Origin: Lineolata rhizophorae
Lineage: Eukaryota; Ascomycota; Dothideomycetes; Lineolatales; Lineolataceae
Direction: 5' to 3'
DNA: 41,707 bases
NCBI GenBank assembly: GCA_010093515.1
Contig: MU001680.1
Location: 743,607 to 785,313, forward strand
Notes under the pieces: generated by a model
What the model was told of the DNA's origin: nothing
Seen by the model: only the letters and a program-made list of their open reading frames with translations
Databases searched by the model: none
Part shown: positions 30,905-41,707 of the stretch, in pieces
Layout of the letters: each line of letters opens with the position of its first letter
Numbering within the stretch: position 1 is the stretch's first letter
Program-made: the position numbers and the translations under genes

Positions 30905-30911
30905 TTTTATA
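30905..30911 (-). promoter_or_regulatory. Candidate TATA box of the hexosaminidase gene
   Basis: TATAAAA on the minus strand, about 103 nt upstream of the ATG at 30802; a short GATA-type tandem (about 30846-30856) lies between them. Confidence 0.4.
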
Positions 30912-33696
30912 TGGTAGTTGGTGACCCTCTACGAAAGTATAGGTGAAGCCTCGCGGTTACTGGTCGTTCGACGGCACAGCTGCCATTGACTGTTTCGAGG
31001 AGCAAACGGAGTCAAAATGCGTTCGTGCCGCAAGTGACCAAAGTGCGATGCGAGTGAGCGGGCCACTGCACCTCGTTCCCCCAAGGTCACTCTCCCTCCA
31101 AAGAAAAATGAGAGACAAAGCGAGGTCGGGTTGGGATAGAGGTCTGGCGCGGGTATGTATGTAGGTTGCGCAAAACGGGTTTGTTTTCACTAGGGGAGCT
31201 GACGCAGTCTAATAAAAAAGCGGGAGCCTCTCTATAAAATAGGAGCCGGGGTGGATGCGGCCAAGGGAACCTGGACCTGGGAACAAGGAGCCGGGGGTGG
31301 TAGGTGCGGTGGATGGCGGATAATGGATTTGCGATCTCGCCTTTCAATTCCTGGCGGCGAACAAGGACAAGGCTAAGCAATAACAATAATAGGAGGTCCT
31401 TTTACCAGTTGCACCCTGCCCAAGGTTACCTGAGCACGTCGCACCGCATGCGTGCCCTGAGAGGAGTGGTCACCGCCCCGCGCGACAAGGTACAGCAGCT
31501 TTGTGCGGAGCTAAAAAGGGAGGGGGGAAGCTTTGAGCCGCGGCGTAGGACAAAAGGGCCAAGGGAAAGAAACCCAGGACTCTTTTGTGCTGTGTAAGTA
31601 GGGGGCGAGTGAAAAGAAACCCAGCGGCCTTATTTGCCTTCACGGCGGAGCAAAGGGAGGGGGAGCCGGCGCAGCATTTCGTAAGGGCCTTTGCTCGGGG
31701 CACTGCCTGCTCGGGGCGACTGTGCCTTTGGGGCCAATAGGCCCACTTTGAGGCTCCCTGCTCTGATGGATCGGCAGGTCCGGGCCCCGATGTGGGATCG
31801 GGCTGGCAAGCGGGAGCAGAAAAGCTGACGGGTCGACTTGACCGCGACGCCCTACCAGGGAACTCGAGGATTCTTCGCGGGCGGCCGGGCGCGCCTTTGC
31901 ATGTCGGCTTGGCTGTACGGGATACTGGTCTGTACGGCTGGCTGGCTGGCGTCCACCGCCCGCGGCCGCTACGAGCGGGGAGCTGAACGGGCGTGACAGG
32001 CCGCCCAGCCACCTACAGTAGAAACCCCGGCCCCGGCCAGCTGTTGGCCGTGCACGTACGGAGTACGTAGTAGGCACGAGCTGTGCTGCATGCCACTCAT
32101 CTCACTCTCTTTCTCCGCTCGTAAACCGCGCCACCGCCTCCGCCGCCGCTGCAGCTGCTGGTGGGGTAGGGCTTGTCCCGCCCAACGTTGCAGCCCAGAC
32201 AAAGCGGCCAAACGGTCGATCGCTGGCCTATACTTCAGATGAGCCACACTGACGAGGTTGGATGAGCAGCGGTCGCGCGGACAGGTGAGAGCGAAGTCGA
32301 TAGAGCTCGTGATGCTGGGGCCCAATTATAAGATAGAACATCCCGCTGCCCGGTCCGTTGGCAAAAGAAAAGGGCCTAGGCCATTTTAATGGGCATGAAA
32401 TTTCCCCTGTGGTATGGAGGTAAAAGAGGCTGTGCGTGCGCATAGCATTGATCTACTTGAAACAAACACCATCAGCAAGTAGAATGTGCTGACAACTGGC
32501 GAGTCGCATGCAGAGGAAACACGAGCGTGTCTGCCTAGCTAACTGGTCACTAGGTACTCCGTAGACCGTCTGATGACTGGGCTCCAACAACTGTGCGGCG
32601 CTCTCGCACAAACCCTCCCAGGCCTCCGTTTAACGTTACGTACCCTAGCATTCCAACCTACTATAATTGCCCAGATACCGACTTATCTAGATGGCACAGC
32701 GGGTGCCAAGCTTCAAGGCCATGTACTCTAATGCAGAGTTCTGCTATCACCTTCACAAGGCTTCCAGGCTCACTTTAACGGAGACCTACTCGATGACCGC
32801 GTAACGGCCGCGCCGTGGTCGCACACAGGAAGGTCGTAATCCGTACCTATACACGCCTAGGCAGGTAGTTGCCCAGACATCACGAGCTTTCCCTGTGTAT
32901 TACACATTCTCGTGATCTTACATGCGCAGTCCCAGCAGGAGCGGTGCCAGCAAAGTGCGGGGTGCCGTCCCGTCCGCGTCCGCGTCTCCGCCTTGCACGC
33001 GAACGCTACGCAAACCCAGCGCGTCGCGGTTCCCCGTCTGCAGCTTCCTTCTCGCCCCGGGTATCGGAACCGAGCCTGATAATGGGGTGTCAAGCCGCCG
33101 TGGTAGCGCAGCGTTTTCGCGGCTCGTATTGCGCGCATGTGGTAACTCCCAGCCACGCCAGCCTCCATCGGATTAGCGACCTAAGCGAGTATGTATGTAG
33201 ACGGGACGAGCCCGGTTAGCGGGTGCAACAGCGACATTCGCTGGACAGAAGAAATTCCTGTGTTGTAGTCATGGTAGTAGTGAATACAATGGTTTCGTTA
33301 TAGACACGGCAGATCGTGGCTCGGTGGAGAAGGGCCGGCTACTTAGACTATCGATAGCAGTCCTCTACATAGCCACAGTCGTCAATCATACATGCGACAC
33401 ATTTTTACATGATACGCTTTTACATGACAAGCAAGAAACCAAAAGGAATGCTGATGATGAATAACGGAGCACCTAGTGAAGGGCTTTTCCGAACCAGGTC
33501 GTATGAAGTGATGGGAATGAACCCAAAGACCCTGTCCACCACTATAACCACAACGCCGGCACCGATGTTCCCCAAAGGGATCTTAAGAATAAAGCAATAA
33601 TGCGCCAACGCTAATGCATGTCCCCTAAAACCCCTAACAGCGTAATTATCGACATTCAATTCAAGAATTAGGAGGAGCAAAAAGAAAAAGAGCCAA
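30912..33696. other. Gene-free region between GH20 and Crh genes
   Basis: About 2.8 kb with no supportable gene. 31600-32200 is GC-rich. TACGGAGTA words occur at 32057-32072 and 32555-32563. 33230-33696 is the 3' side of the Crh-type gene. The open frames found are short and not recognisable. Confidence 0.45.
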
Positions 33697-35224
33697 TTAC
33701 AACACCAGAGCGGCAACCAAGGCAGCCGCGCATGCGACCTTGAACTCGGCACCCAGTCCCACGAGGCCCGACGACGCGTCGTTCTGGTCTCCTTCCTGCT
33801 GGTTCTGGAGCTCGATGTTCTCGGCGGCGGCGGCGTCGGCGGTGCCCGTGCTCTGCGGCGCGGCGGGCGCGTCCGTGACGAGGAAGCCCTGCGAGTCGTA
33901 CACGCGCGGCATGGTCTCGTGGCCGGCGGGCACGGTGAGCAGGGTCGTGAAGCCCTGCTGGTCGTAGGTGGTGATGACCTCATAGCCACCAGCCGGCTGG
34001 TCGGGCGCCGCCGCCGACGAGGGCGCCGGCTGCGACAGCGCAGGCGAGGAGACAGGCGAGGCGGCTTGGGACGTCTGCAGGCGGCATCGTTAGCGTCTGC
34101 ACTCGTGGAAGAGATAGATATAAAGGAGAGAAATTAGGAGCGTGAATCTTACTGAGAGAAGGGGCAGCGCTGGGAGGAATTACCTTGCCGGAGTCGGAGA
34201 CGGTCCAGCCGCTGGGGAGGCCCGGGTACGAGGTGGCTGTGACGGTCGACGTCTCCATCGTCGTGGGACGTGGCACCCAAGGGTATTCGCTGGGCGTCAC
34301 ATACGTGGACGAATCGTCCTGGTGGGTACCCTGGAAGGGGATGGGCTGCCCGCTGGACGACTCCGTCACGGCCGGCGCGTCCGTGTCGACGCTCTCCGTC
34401 GACCCGCCCGAGTTGACGCTGCCGTCCACGGCTTCGATGTCCTGCCAGTTGCCGCTTGTTCCCGAGTAGACGTACTGCGTCCCCGTCGAGTAGTCGGCCA
34501 CCATAATGCTCTGGACCTGCATCGTGAAGGGGCCCTGGGAGTAGTCGGTCGGGCCGCGCGCCCACTCGATCGTGCCCGGCGAGTTGGACGAGTCGCCACC
34601 ACTCCACGCGCCCATCTTGATTTGCATGGGCGTCTGCGGGTACTGGCCGGCGGCGTCATCGGGCCGGAGCGCGCGCACCGTGACGCCGTCGATCTGCCAG
34701 ACGATCTGCTCGGGCGTCCAGTCGATGGTGTACGTCTTGAAGCCGTCCTGGCTGCCGGGATCCGAGTGGAACGCGCCGCGGTTGTACGTGCCTGTCTGGC
34801 CCTTGCCGAAATAGTTGGTCTGAACTTCATCCGGGTCCGCGCCGAGCCACTCCCAGTCGATCTCATCAAGGCAGTCTGACTGCAGCACCACGCTGCTCAC
34901 GATGCCCGCCCCAGGAGCCGCTTTGAGCGATATCTCCACTCGCCCGAACATTATGTACCAGATCGATGTGAGCTGCGGCGAGTCGCCGGACTGCGCGACG
35001 GTGAAGGACGCCCCGTTGGAGTCGTACGTCGGGTTGCCTTGCCCAGCGAAGCTGTCCGAGGCCCCGTCTGTGAAGTCGATGTGGACCGTCTTGCCCAGCG
35101 CGGCATCAGGTGGGCAACCGCCTTGCGTGAGAGGATTGCAGCTGCTCCATGTTTGCGCGGCGGTCGGAGTGGTGGTAAAGGCGAGGGAGAGGAGAGCGGA
35201 GAGGAATGCGTTTATCGACCTCAT
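33697..35224 (-). CDS. GH16 Crh-type cell-wall transglycosylase, GPI-anchored
   Basis: Crh/Utr2 enzymes cross-link chitin to beta-glucan in the fungal wall. My model is complement(join(33697..34074, 34184..35224)), 472 aa, with one 109-nt intron (GTAATT...CTGCAG, phase 0). Seen: signal peptide 1-23 ending TAAQ, early Cys pair (29, 37), the catalytic DEIDWE motif at 120-125 (Glu121 nucleophile, Glu125 acid/base), a typical GH16 core to about residue 265, then a Ser/Thr/Pro-rich region. The C-terminus (DASSGLVGLG then a hydrophobic tail VACAAALVAALVL) is a GPI-attachment signal. No chitin-binding CBM18 is seen. The frame stays open past the exon 1 donor, so ignoring the intron would lose the GPI signal. 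It is divergent from the sterol glucosyltransferase gene. Confidence 0.88.
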
Positions 35225-36336
35225 ATTTTAGAGCGCCGGAAGCGGCGGTTGATGATGTGAGGTTGGCTAATTGCGAGATGTAAGCGGGAGGAAGCGACGG
35301 AAAATGAGGGTTAGTTAATTCCGAGTTGAGGAATAAAAGATTAGGAGGAAAACATGTACGGAGAAGTCTCTGGGCGGCAAATAGGCAGTTGAGCAGCTGC
35401 GTTAGAGTCCTGCTGCTGGGAGGTTAATGGTATGGTACAAACGAGAAGACTGGGAACTTGTGCAGGAACCAGGCTCCTTAAGAATAATGCACCAGCCTTC
35501 AAGTTTGTGAACCCAAGACAAGCGTCATCGGAGACGCGCAAATACGGGCAGATGCACGGTGGCATTACGTGGCGAGCGTGGGTCTCCTAGCTGCTGGCCA
35601 CCATTCCCAGAAATGGGGGAGGTTGGGCTCTTCACGATATCTCGGAGGCTAGGCGAATCACATAAACCCATGTCAGGGACTCGCAATTGCTGGGTCATTG
35701 CAGCTTGTGGAAATGGCAGTACGAACTCTGAGCAGACATCTCGCAGACCAGCTTCGCGAGTGGCGATTTCGCGTCCCAACGATACTGTTCTTCAATATTT
35801 GATTCTCGAGGGGAATACAATTTTGGAAATGGTGGTGGTGGTGTTACCTCATTGCGAAGGGAGCTTGGTACGCGGGAGGGCTAGTGAGTGAGGCGGTGCC
35901 AATTGGCCGAGCGCTCGGCTGCCAGCCACTCACGCCATTGCACCCGCCCGGGATCGGCTGGGCTCTCGTCCCTGGCTTTTAGTGGCATCTGCCTGCTGGG
36001 TGTGGCGTCGCGCGACTGGTTCGCTCCTCGGCCTCGGGCCCTTGGCCCTGCCCCGGGCCGCCAACGTGCAATCCATACATTCATCCATGCTACGGTACCA
36101 CGAGAGCCTTCCTACGCTAACAGCAGGCATCCGCCGCCCGTCGTTCTTCCGTCCTCTGCTTCCCTCTCTGCAGCCTGTTTGTGCCGCCGAGGCCCGGTCG
36201 CGTCACCATGTGATGGCGGAGTAACGACTCCCGGGAGAGCTCAGACGACCACTCAGCGCGGCGTGCGCACGGCACACGCAGAGTCGAGGGTCAGCGGGAG
36301 CGCTTCCCGCCCACGCGACGCGTCGACGCGCCCACC
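35225..36336. promoter_or_regulatory. Shared divergent promoter region, Crh gene (-) and sterol glucosyltransferase (+)
   Basis: 1.1 kb between two divergent start codons. No convincing gene lies inside. The left side is AT-richer, the right side GC-rich and leads to a strong start context (CCCACCATGG). Individual sites are not resolved. Confidence 0.45.
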
Positions 36337-39300
36337 ATGGCCGACGACGACGGCATCCGCGAGATGCTGGGTCGTCGACTCACAAAGCGCAAGAAGGAGC
36401 CCCCTCGCGTCTCCATGGACCTCCCCGAGCGCCTCCGCCATGGCGACGATGCCGACGACGACGTTACCGCACCTAAGGGCCGTAACGCCCGTTACATGAA
36501 CCAGTCGATTTTTTCTATGATCACCAAGGCTGGCTCCCAGGCTGGGCTCCAGACGCGCTTCGATGAAGCCTCCAGTGACGATGACGATGCCGAATCGGAC
36601 GAAAACAGCGACGACGACGACGACGACGACGACGCCATGTCGGTGACCGCCCAGCCCTCTTCGGCCGCAGCGGCGGCCAAGTCCTCCAACAAGTCCAAGT
36701 CCGCCATCTTCCTCAAGCATCGCCGCCACATTTCTGAGAGCAAGCTGCTCAAATCGTTGCCCAAGCTCAAGATCAAGTCTTCTAAGGAAAGAAAGGGGCC
36801 AGGGAAGGGCGCTGAGGAGTCGCCTTCGCAGTCGTCGGGGCGGCGGTCCTCATCCAGCGATGCCGCCCGCGAACAAACACGAAATGACGCTCCCGTCATG
36901 AGTCGCATGCTAAAGGCGCGCGCGGAATTAGAAGGGTCGTTTTCGGACGATGAAGGACGTGGTGTTAGACAGCAGCATCCTACTGCACCGCGAGGGAAAG
37001 CTTCTGTGAGCTTAGCGCAGCGCTTGATGGAGATATTCGGCTTCGAGGAACCCGAAGAGGTCATATCAGGTCGGTCTTGCCACCCTCCAACCTACGTATG
37101 GATGCATGCTGATCGTACCAGAATATCCCTGCTGGTTGGTACAGAGTGTGCTGTTGCAGGGTTACATGTATGTTACTCAGAAGCATGTATGCTTTTACGC
37201 ATACTTGACCAAGAAAGGAGTGAGTATATCCTGCTCATCGTCGTTAGCCGCGTTGTTTAAATATTTTACTAAGAGCTTGCTCATAGGACGTCGTGAAATC
37301 CGGTTACATGTCGAAGCGTGGTCGATCGAACCCAAAGTACCACAGGTATTGGTTCGTCCTCAAGGGAGATGTGTTGTCTTACTACCTACACCCGACCGAT
37401 CGCTACTTCCTAAGCGGTACCATCGACCTTCGGTATAGCATTTCCGCCGCTCTGACTGAGCCCAAGGACAAGTCCAAAGAAGCCACCGGTTTCTCTCTCA
37501 CAACGGATCAGCGAACCTACCACTTCAAGGCTGATAGCGCTTCAAGTGCTACTGAGTGGGTTCGCCAGTTGCAGAAAGTCATTTTCCGGTCCCACAACGA
37601 CGGTGATAGCGTTAAAATATCTCTTCCGGTTGACAACATTATCGACATCGAAGAGAATGCCGTCCTTGACTTTGCGGATACGGTCAAGATTCGGGCTATT
37701 GATAGCGATGAGACTTACGCCATTGATGAATATTACTTCTCGTTCTTTGGATTCGGCGCTGATGCTATACATGTTCTCCGCATTATGGTAGATGGTAATA
37801 ACCTACGGGAAGATGAAGAAGAGCTTGGGAGAACAAGCGAAAAATTGCCATGCGAAGTGGCTGAGTCCAGCCAACCCCAGCGACATCTGAGCGCGTCTCG
37901 CGACCGTCGATCGGACAGTCCTGCTTTGCGAGAAAATGTCAAGTCCACACTATCGCCATTGTCACCAACTGGGCGCATATTGTCGAGTCCTCGGGCTAGT
38001 GTCGAAATTCGACGTTCCAGCACTGAGCGAGGCCGGAAGAGCGTTGATGTCTCCCGGCAAGGAACCAGGCAGAGCCTTGACCGCGGGAGGCAGAGCTTTA
38101 GTGTCTCGCGCAGCGTAAGTTGGAGCAAGGGCCGCAGGCCCGACAAGTCACCACCTAATAAGAAGCCGCATGAATCCACCGATTCCGTAAGCAATTCACT
38201 CGACCCAGGGACCGAATCTTCGGCCGCGATCCAATCAATCGACGATACGAATGCCTCTGCAAGTCAAATACTAAGTCGGAGCGACGTCTTCCAGACCCCG
38301 ACCATCAACCACCCGCAACTGGCAAATGCTGCCGATTCGGATAGGGCGCCGAGATATTCCCAAGACACTGCCCGCTCCGCTACTGCCTTGAAACGTCCGC
38401 CTCATTCATCAAGACTGGGAACGCGCTCCTCTTCGCAGACCCCTAATGAATTTGATGGTTCGGATGATCCCCAAACGGGAAAGACTACCGCCTCGTCTTC
38501 GGCAATACAGGACTTCGTAAAAGCAGGCTCGTATCCGCTCCAGCGCGCTGGCGACATTGCCAGTTACCTTCAAAATCGTTCGCGCAAAATGAGCAGTCTA
38601 CTAGCCACTGAATCGATGGGATACTACGAGAAAGTGTCAGGTATGTGGGCGGGCGGTAAGAGGCATTATAGCGTTGCCGAAGGTCTCATGCCAGATGATC
38701 ATGTTATGGGCGCGGATGAGGACGAGGACACATCAGATCACGAAGAACGCTTCCGTACCCATTTTGCGCTTGCGGATACGGAGAAGCTTCAGGCGACATA
38801 CTTCGGTCATTTGAGCCGCGTCCTACCTCTCTATGGCAAGATATACGTCGGGAATCGTCACTTTTGCTTTCGTAGCCTAATTCCAGGCATGCGCACGAAG
38901 CTGGTCCTCCCGCTGAAGGACATCGAAAATGTCGACAAGGAGAAGGGGTTTCGATTCGGATACTCGGGCTTAGTGATCACGATCCGAGGGCACGAAGAGC
39001 TCTTCTTCGAGTTCAACCTAGCCGAGATTCGAGACGACTGCGCTGTGATGTTGCATCGGCGCCTCGATACTCTCCGTTACATGGAAGAGTCTGGTGATGA
39101 AGATACCAGAAACATGGACGCTGCATTGGTTGAACACAAGATGCTTCAGGAGGCAAGGCAGGAAGAATATGCGGATCACGATATGATCTTACCGCGCGAT
39201 TTTTCGGAAGGCGGTGGAGGCGCCGACGGGCCTCCAATCATTTTTGACGACCCCCGCGTATCAATCCTCAACTTTAGCCCGTCGGACTCGCTTCGCATAA

Positions 39301-40817
39301 CATGCCTGACGATTGGTTCCAGAGGTGATGTGCAACCATACATTGCGCTCTGCAAAGGACTACTTGCCGAAGGCCACAAACCGCGAATAGCAACGCACGC
39401 TGAGTTCGAACCATGGGTGCGGAAACATGGTATCGACTTCGCTCCAGTTGAAGGGGATCCAGCCGAGCTCATGAGGATTTGCGTTGAAAATGGTATGTTT
39501 ACCTATGCCTTCCTCAAGGAGGCGAGCTCGAAGTTCCGCGGATGGCTCGACGAGTTGTTCAGCTCCGCGTGGTCGGCATGCCAAAACAGCGACCTTCTTA
39601 TCGAAAGCCCAAGCGCAATGGCAGGCATTCATATTGCGGAGGCGCTGGAAATCCCTTATTTCAGAGCCTTCACGATGCCTTGGACGCGAACTCGGGCATA
39701 TCCTCATGCCTTTGCTGTGCCCGAGCACAAAATGGGAGGGGCCTACAACTACTACAGTTACGTGATGTTCGACAACGTATTCTGGAAGGCAATTGCAGGT
39801 CAAGTCAATCGGTGGAGGAAGAGCGAGTTAGGGTTAGGCAGCACCAATTTGGAAAAATTGCAGCCAAACAAAGTCCCTTTTCTGTACAACTTTAGTCCGT
39901 CCGTTGTCCCGCCTCCGATCGATTACAGCGACTGGATCCGAGTGTCTGGATACTGGTTCTTGGATGAAGCCACGGATTGGCGGCCGTCGGAAGAGCTCCT
40001 TGCTTTCATTCGTAAGGCTAGGACAGACAAGAAAAAACTGGTCTACGTCGGTTTCGGTTCAATTGTCGTGGACGACCCTGCTGCTTTGACGAAGACTGTT
40101 GTGGAATCCGTGGACAAGGCTGACGTTCGATGCATTCTCTCCAAAGGATGGTCGGATAGATTAGGTAAGAAAGATGCGACGGCGCCTGAGGTACCATTGC
40201 CGGTGGATATCTTCCAGATCAAGTCAGCTCCACATGATTGGCTGTTCCAGCAAATTGATGCGGCGGTCCACCATGGCGGTGCTGGTACGACGGGAGCTAG
40301 CCTGAGATCAGGTATTCCTACCATCATCAAACCTTTTTTCGGCGACCAGTGGTTCTTTGGCAACCGGGTAGAGGATCTGGGCGTCGGAATATGCATGAAG
40401 AAGGTCAACACGACCGTTTTCGCGCGTGCTCTGTGGGAAGCGACGCATAATGAGCGGATGATCATCAAGGCGAAGGTCCTTGGTGAGCAGATTCGAAAGG
40501 TACTTCTCCCACAACCAATTACGTTCGGTTTCAAGAGAACAAGCTAACCAAGGTTCCAGGAGGACGGAGTTGGAAACGCGATCAAGGCCATCTACAGAGA
40601 CATGGAATATGCGAAGTCGCTGATCAAGAGGCGTGATCGACGCTCTGCCGACGAGCAGCAAGAGGAGTCGGAGGAGAGTTGGACGTTCGTCGGTGACGAG
40701 AGCGATCCCGAACTGGCGCGGCGCATGGCGGAATGGGAGCCGACGCAGCCAGAGGCGAAGGCGATGGCGCTGGGAAGCATTGCACTTAGGGGCGCGGGCA
40801 TGGGTTTGGCGAAGTAA
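36337..40817 (+). CDS. atg26: Sterol 3-beta-glucosyltransferase (Atg26/Ugt51), 4 exons
   Basis: It transfers glucose from UDP-glucose to the 3-hydroxyl of ergosterol and other sterols (EC 2.4.1.173) at membranes; in some yeasts and plant pathogens the family is needed for pexophagy. My model is join(36337..37069, 37122..37219, 37287..40499, 40560..40817), 1433 aa, introns 52, 67 and 60 nt. Domains: Asp/Ser-rich N-terminus with an Asp run at about 92-99; GRAM at about 228-277; PH at about 281-370; a low-complexity Ser/Arg insert at about 500-640; second GRAM at about 776-865; GT28-type N-domain from 946 ([19 protein letters not shown]); donor-binding segment at about 1259-1300 ([20 protein letters not shown]). 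The C-terminal exon ([20 protein letters not shown]) completes the fold. All expected parts are present and the start context is strong. Confidence 0.93.
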
Positions 40818-41484
40818 TGGCCACACAAGTGGGCTGAGTTTGTTGCAGACATTCTTAGTGTTTGCAATTTGGTTACACCGGGATTGGCTGTTCCTGTCTT
40901 TCGTGGTGAGCGACGGCGTTTGGATCTCGAGCGGACTTTGTTTCGTTGCACGTGCTTGCACAATTCTTTCGGTTTTTTTTTTCCGGACATGGTTTCCCAG
41001 GGTGCACTCGTTTCGCTTCGACTACTTGGGGCGATTAGTGGCTGCCTGGTGAATGAGTTTGATCAAGCTTAGATTTGGAAGACTGGGCTGGAGCTGGGGG
41101 CGTAAGAGTATCGACATCATCTGTACAGAGCAGTGGCGGCGTGCGTTAGCTGTCCGTTGCTCCGGTCGTGGATAGACTTGGATTGTTTGCGTTCTTTCTC
41201 TCTATAATAGTTAGAATCTTTAGCTCAACTCGCAATTGACGGGCGCGGAAAAGGCCATAAACAATAGCACGACCTTCCTATATGCGGATTGGCCTGGGAG
41301 TTGTAGATATCTACGACTACTTCGAGCCGTTGAACGTGAGCGTGCTGCGCCTTGTTTTGGAGACACCCCGCTAATGCCTACCTGTGTAAGCTAGCTGACC
41401 GGGTTCCGAGTCACCCGGGGTTCCAACTCACTGACCCGAAACCACCCATCCTCATGAAAAATCGTGTTTATTCTCTCAACGTAG
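40818..41484. other. Intergenic: 3' flank of atg26 and edge of a transposon
   Basis: No gene. From about 41360 the sequence (CACCCCGCTAATGCC, then repeated CCGGGTTCC / CCGGGGTTCC words at 41399-41407 and 41415-41424) may be the terminal region of the transposon whose coding end starts at 41485. The element boundary and target duplication cannot be fixed from one end. Confidence 0.4.
41467..41472 (-). terminator. Candidate polyadenylation signal of the transposase gene
   Basis: AATAAA on the minus strand begins 12 nt after the transposase stop codon. Position is the only support. Confidence 0.3.
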
Positions 41485-41707
41485 TTACAATTGCCACTCT
41501 GTACACATAGACTGAAGTGTTTGAGCTGCTGTTTCAGCTGCTACTCTTTCTGCTGCCCGTTCCTCAGCGTCGGCATCCCGTTGTGCCTCAAGAAGTTGTG
41601 AGGCCTGTACAGCAACCATGATTGTATCTATATCTGCAAATCGTTGATTTGGATTAACACGAACTTTCTTTCGTGGCTGTTGAGGCTTAAGAGCCTCAAG
41701 TTGACTA
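41485..41707 (-). mobile_element. C-terminal end of a pogo/Fot1-like DDE transposase (partial)
   Basis: On the minus strand an open frame enters at the window edge and ends with a stop at 41485-41487, giving the last 73 residues. It begins SQLEALKPQQPRKKVRVNPN, then QRFADIDTIMVAVQAS and an Ala/Glu/Gln-rich coiled-coil-like tail ending CTEWQL. The pattern EALKP-basic run-NPN-FADI is what I associate with the tails of fungal Fot1/pogo-type DDE transposases. The catalytic part lies outside the window, so activity cannot be judged. The frame shows no stop or C-to-T (RIP-like) damage in the visible part. Confidence 0.65.

Noticed and set aside
34142-34879. 245-codon frame opposite the Crh gene
   Set aside because: Antisense shadow; the minus strand has the catalytic DEIDWE motif and signal peptide.
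1-41707. tRNA, rRNA or CRISPR arrays
   Set aside because: No T-loop/acceptor pairing pattern or regular repeat-spacer structure seen by eye; a tRNAscan run would settle tRNAs.

Overview
The window is nuclear DNA of a filamentous ascomycete (Pezizomycotina, most likely Sordariomycetes). The basis is short GT-AG introns (50-113 nt, plus two unusual long ones) with CTAAC-like branch points, a COP9 subunit, a PH/GRAM-domain sterol glucosyltransferase of the Atg26 type, a Crh-type GPI-anchored cell-wall transglycosylase, a CYP52-like P450 and a piece of a pogo/Fot1-like transposase. The species cannot be named from the sequence. I found seven well-supported protein genes, one probable broken gene and one partial transposon; splice sites were placed by hand and checked for reading phase.

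Layout from left to right. 1-1345 has no recognisable gene. 1346-3283 (+) is COP9 signalosome subunit 3 (4 exons). 4197-4975 (-) is a probable degenerate gene. 4976-10516 is a long gene-free stretch that becomes very GC-rich and ends as the promoter/5' leader of a large MIT-domain protein at 10517-16416 (+, 2 exons, about 1829 aa). 16417-20706 is gene-free. 20707-23460 (-) encodes a secreted, highly acidic repeat protein. 25123-27067 (-) is a six-exon CYP52-like P450. 28494-30802 (-) is a GH20 beta-N-acetylhexosaminidase. 33697-35224 (-) is a GH16 Crh-type glucan/chitin transglycosylase with a GPI signal. 36337-40817 (+) is sterol 3-beta-glucosyltransferase (Atg26/Ugt51), divergent from the Crh gene. 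41485-41707 (-) is the C-terminus of a DDE transposase that runs off the window.

The genes do not form an operon or an obvious biosynthetic cluster. Two are cell-wall polysaccharide enzymes (GH20, Crh), two act on lipids or membranes (P450, sterol glucosyltransferase), and CSN3 and the MIT protein are housekeeping or regulatory.

The most unusual object is the 917-residue protein at 20707-23460. It has a signal peptide, a conserved-looking Cys-containing N-terminal domain and eleven EF-hand/dockerin-like loops (pattern DxNxDGxxxxxDL). In the last 400 residues the loops sit in modules of about 44-53 residues. These modules contain no Lys, Arg or His at all and are separated by short linkers that carry every basic residue, mostly as KR/KKR Kex2-type sites. 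It looks like a precursor processed into a family of acidic, Cys-free, probably calcium-binding miniproteins.
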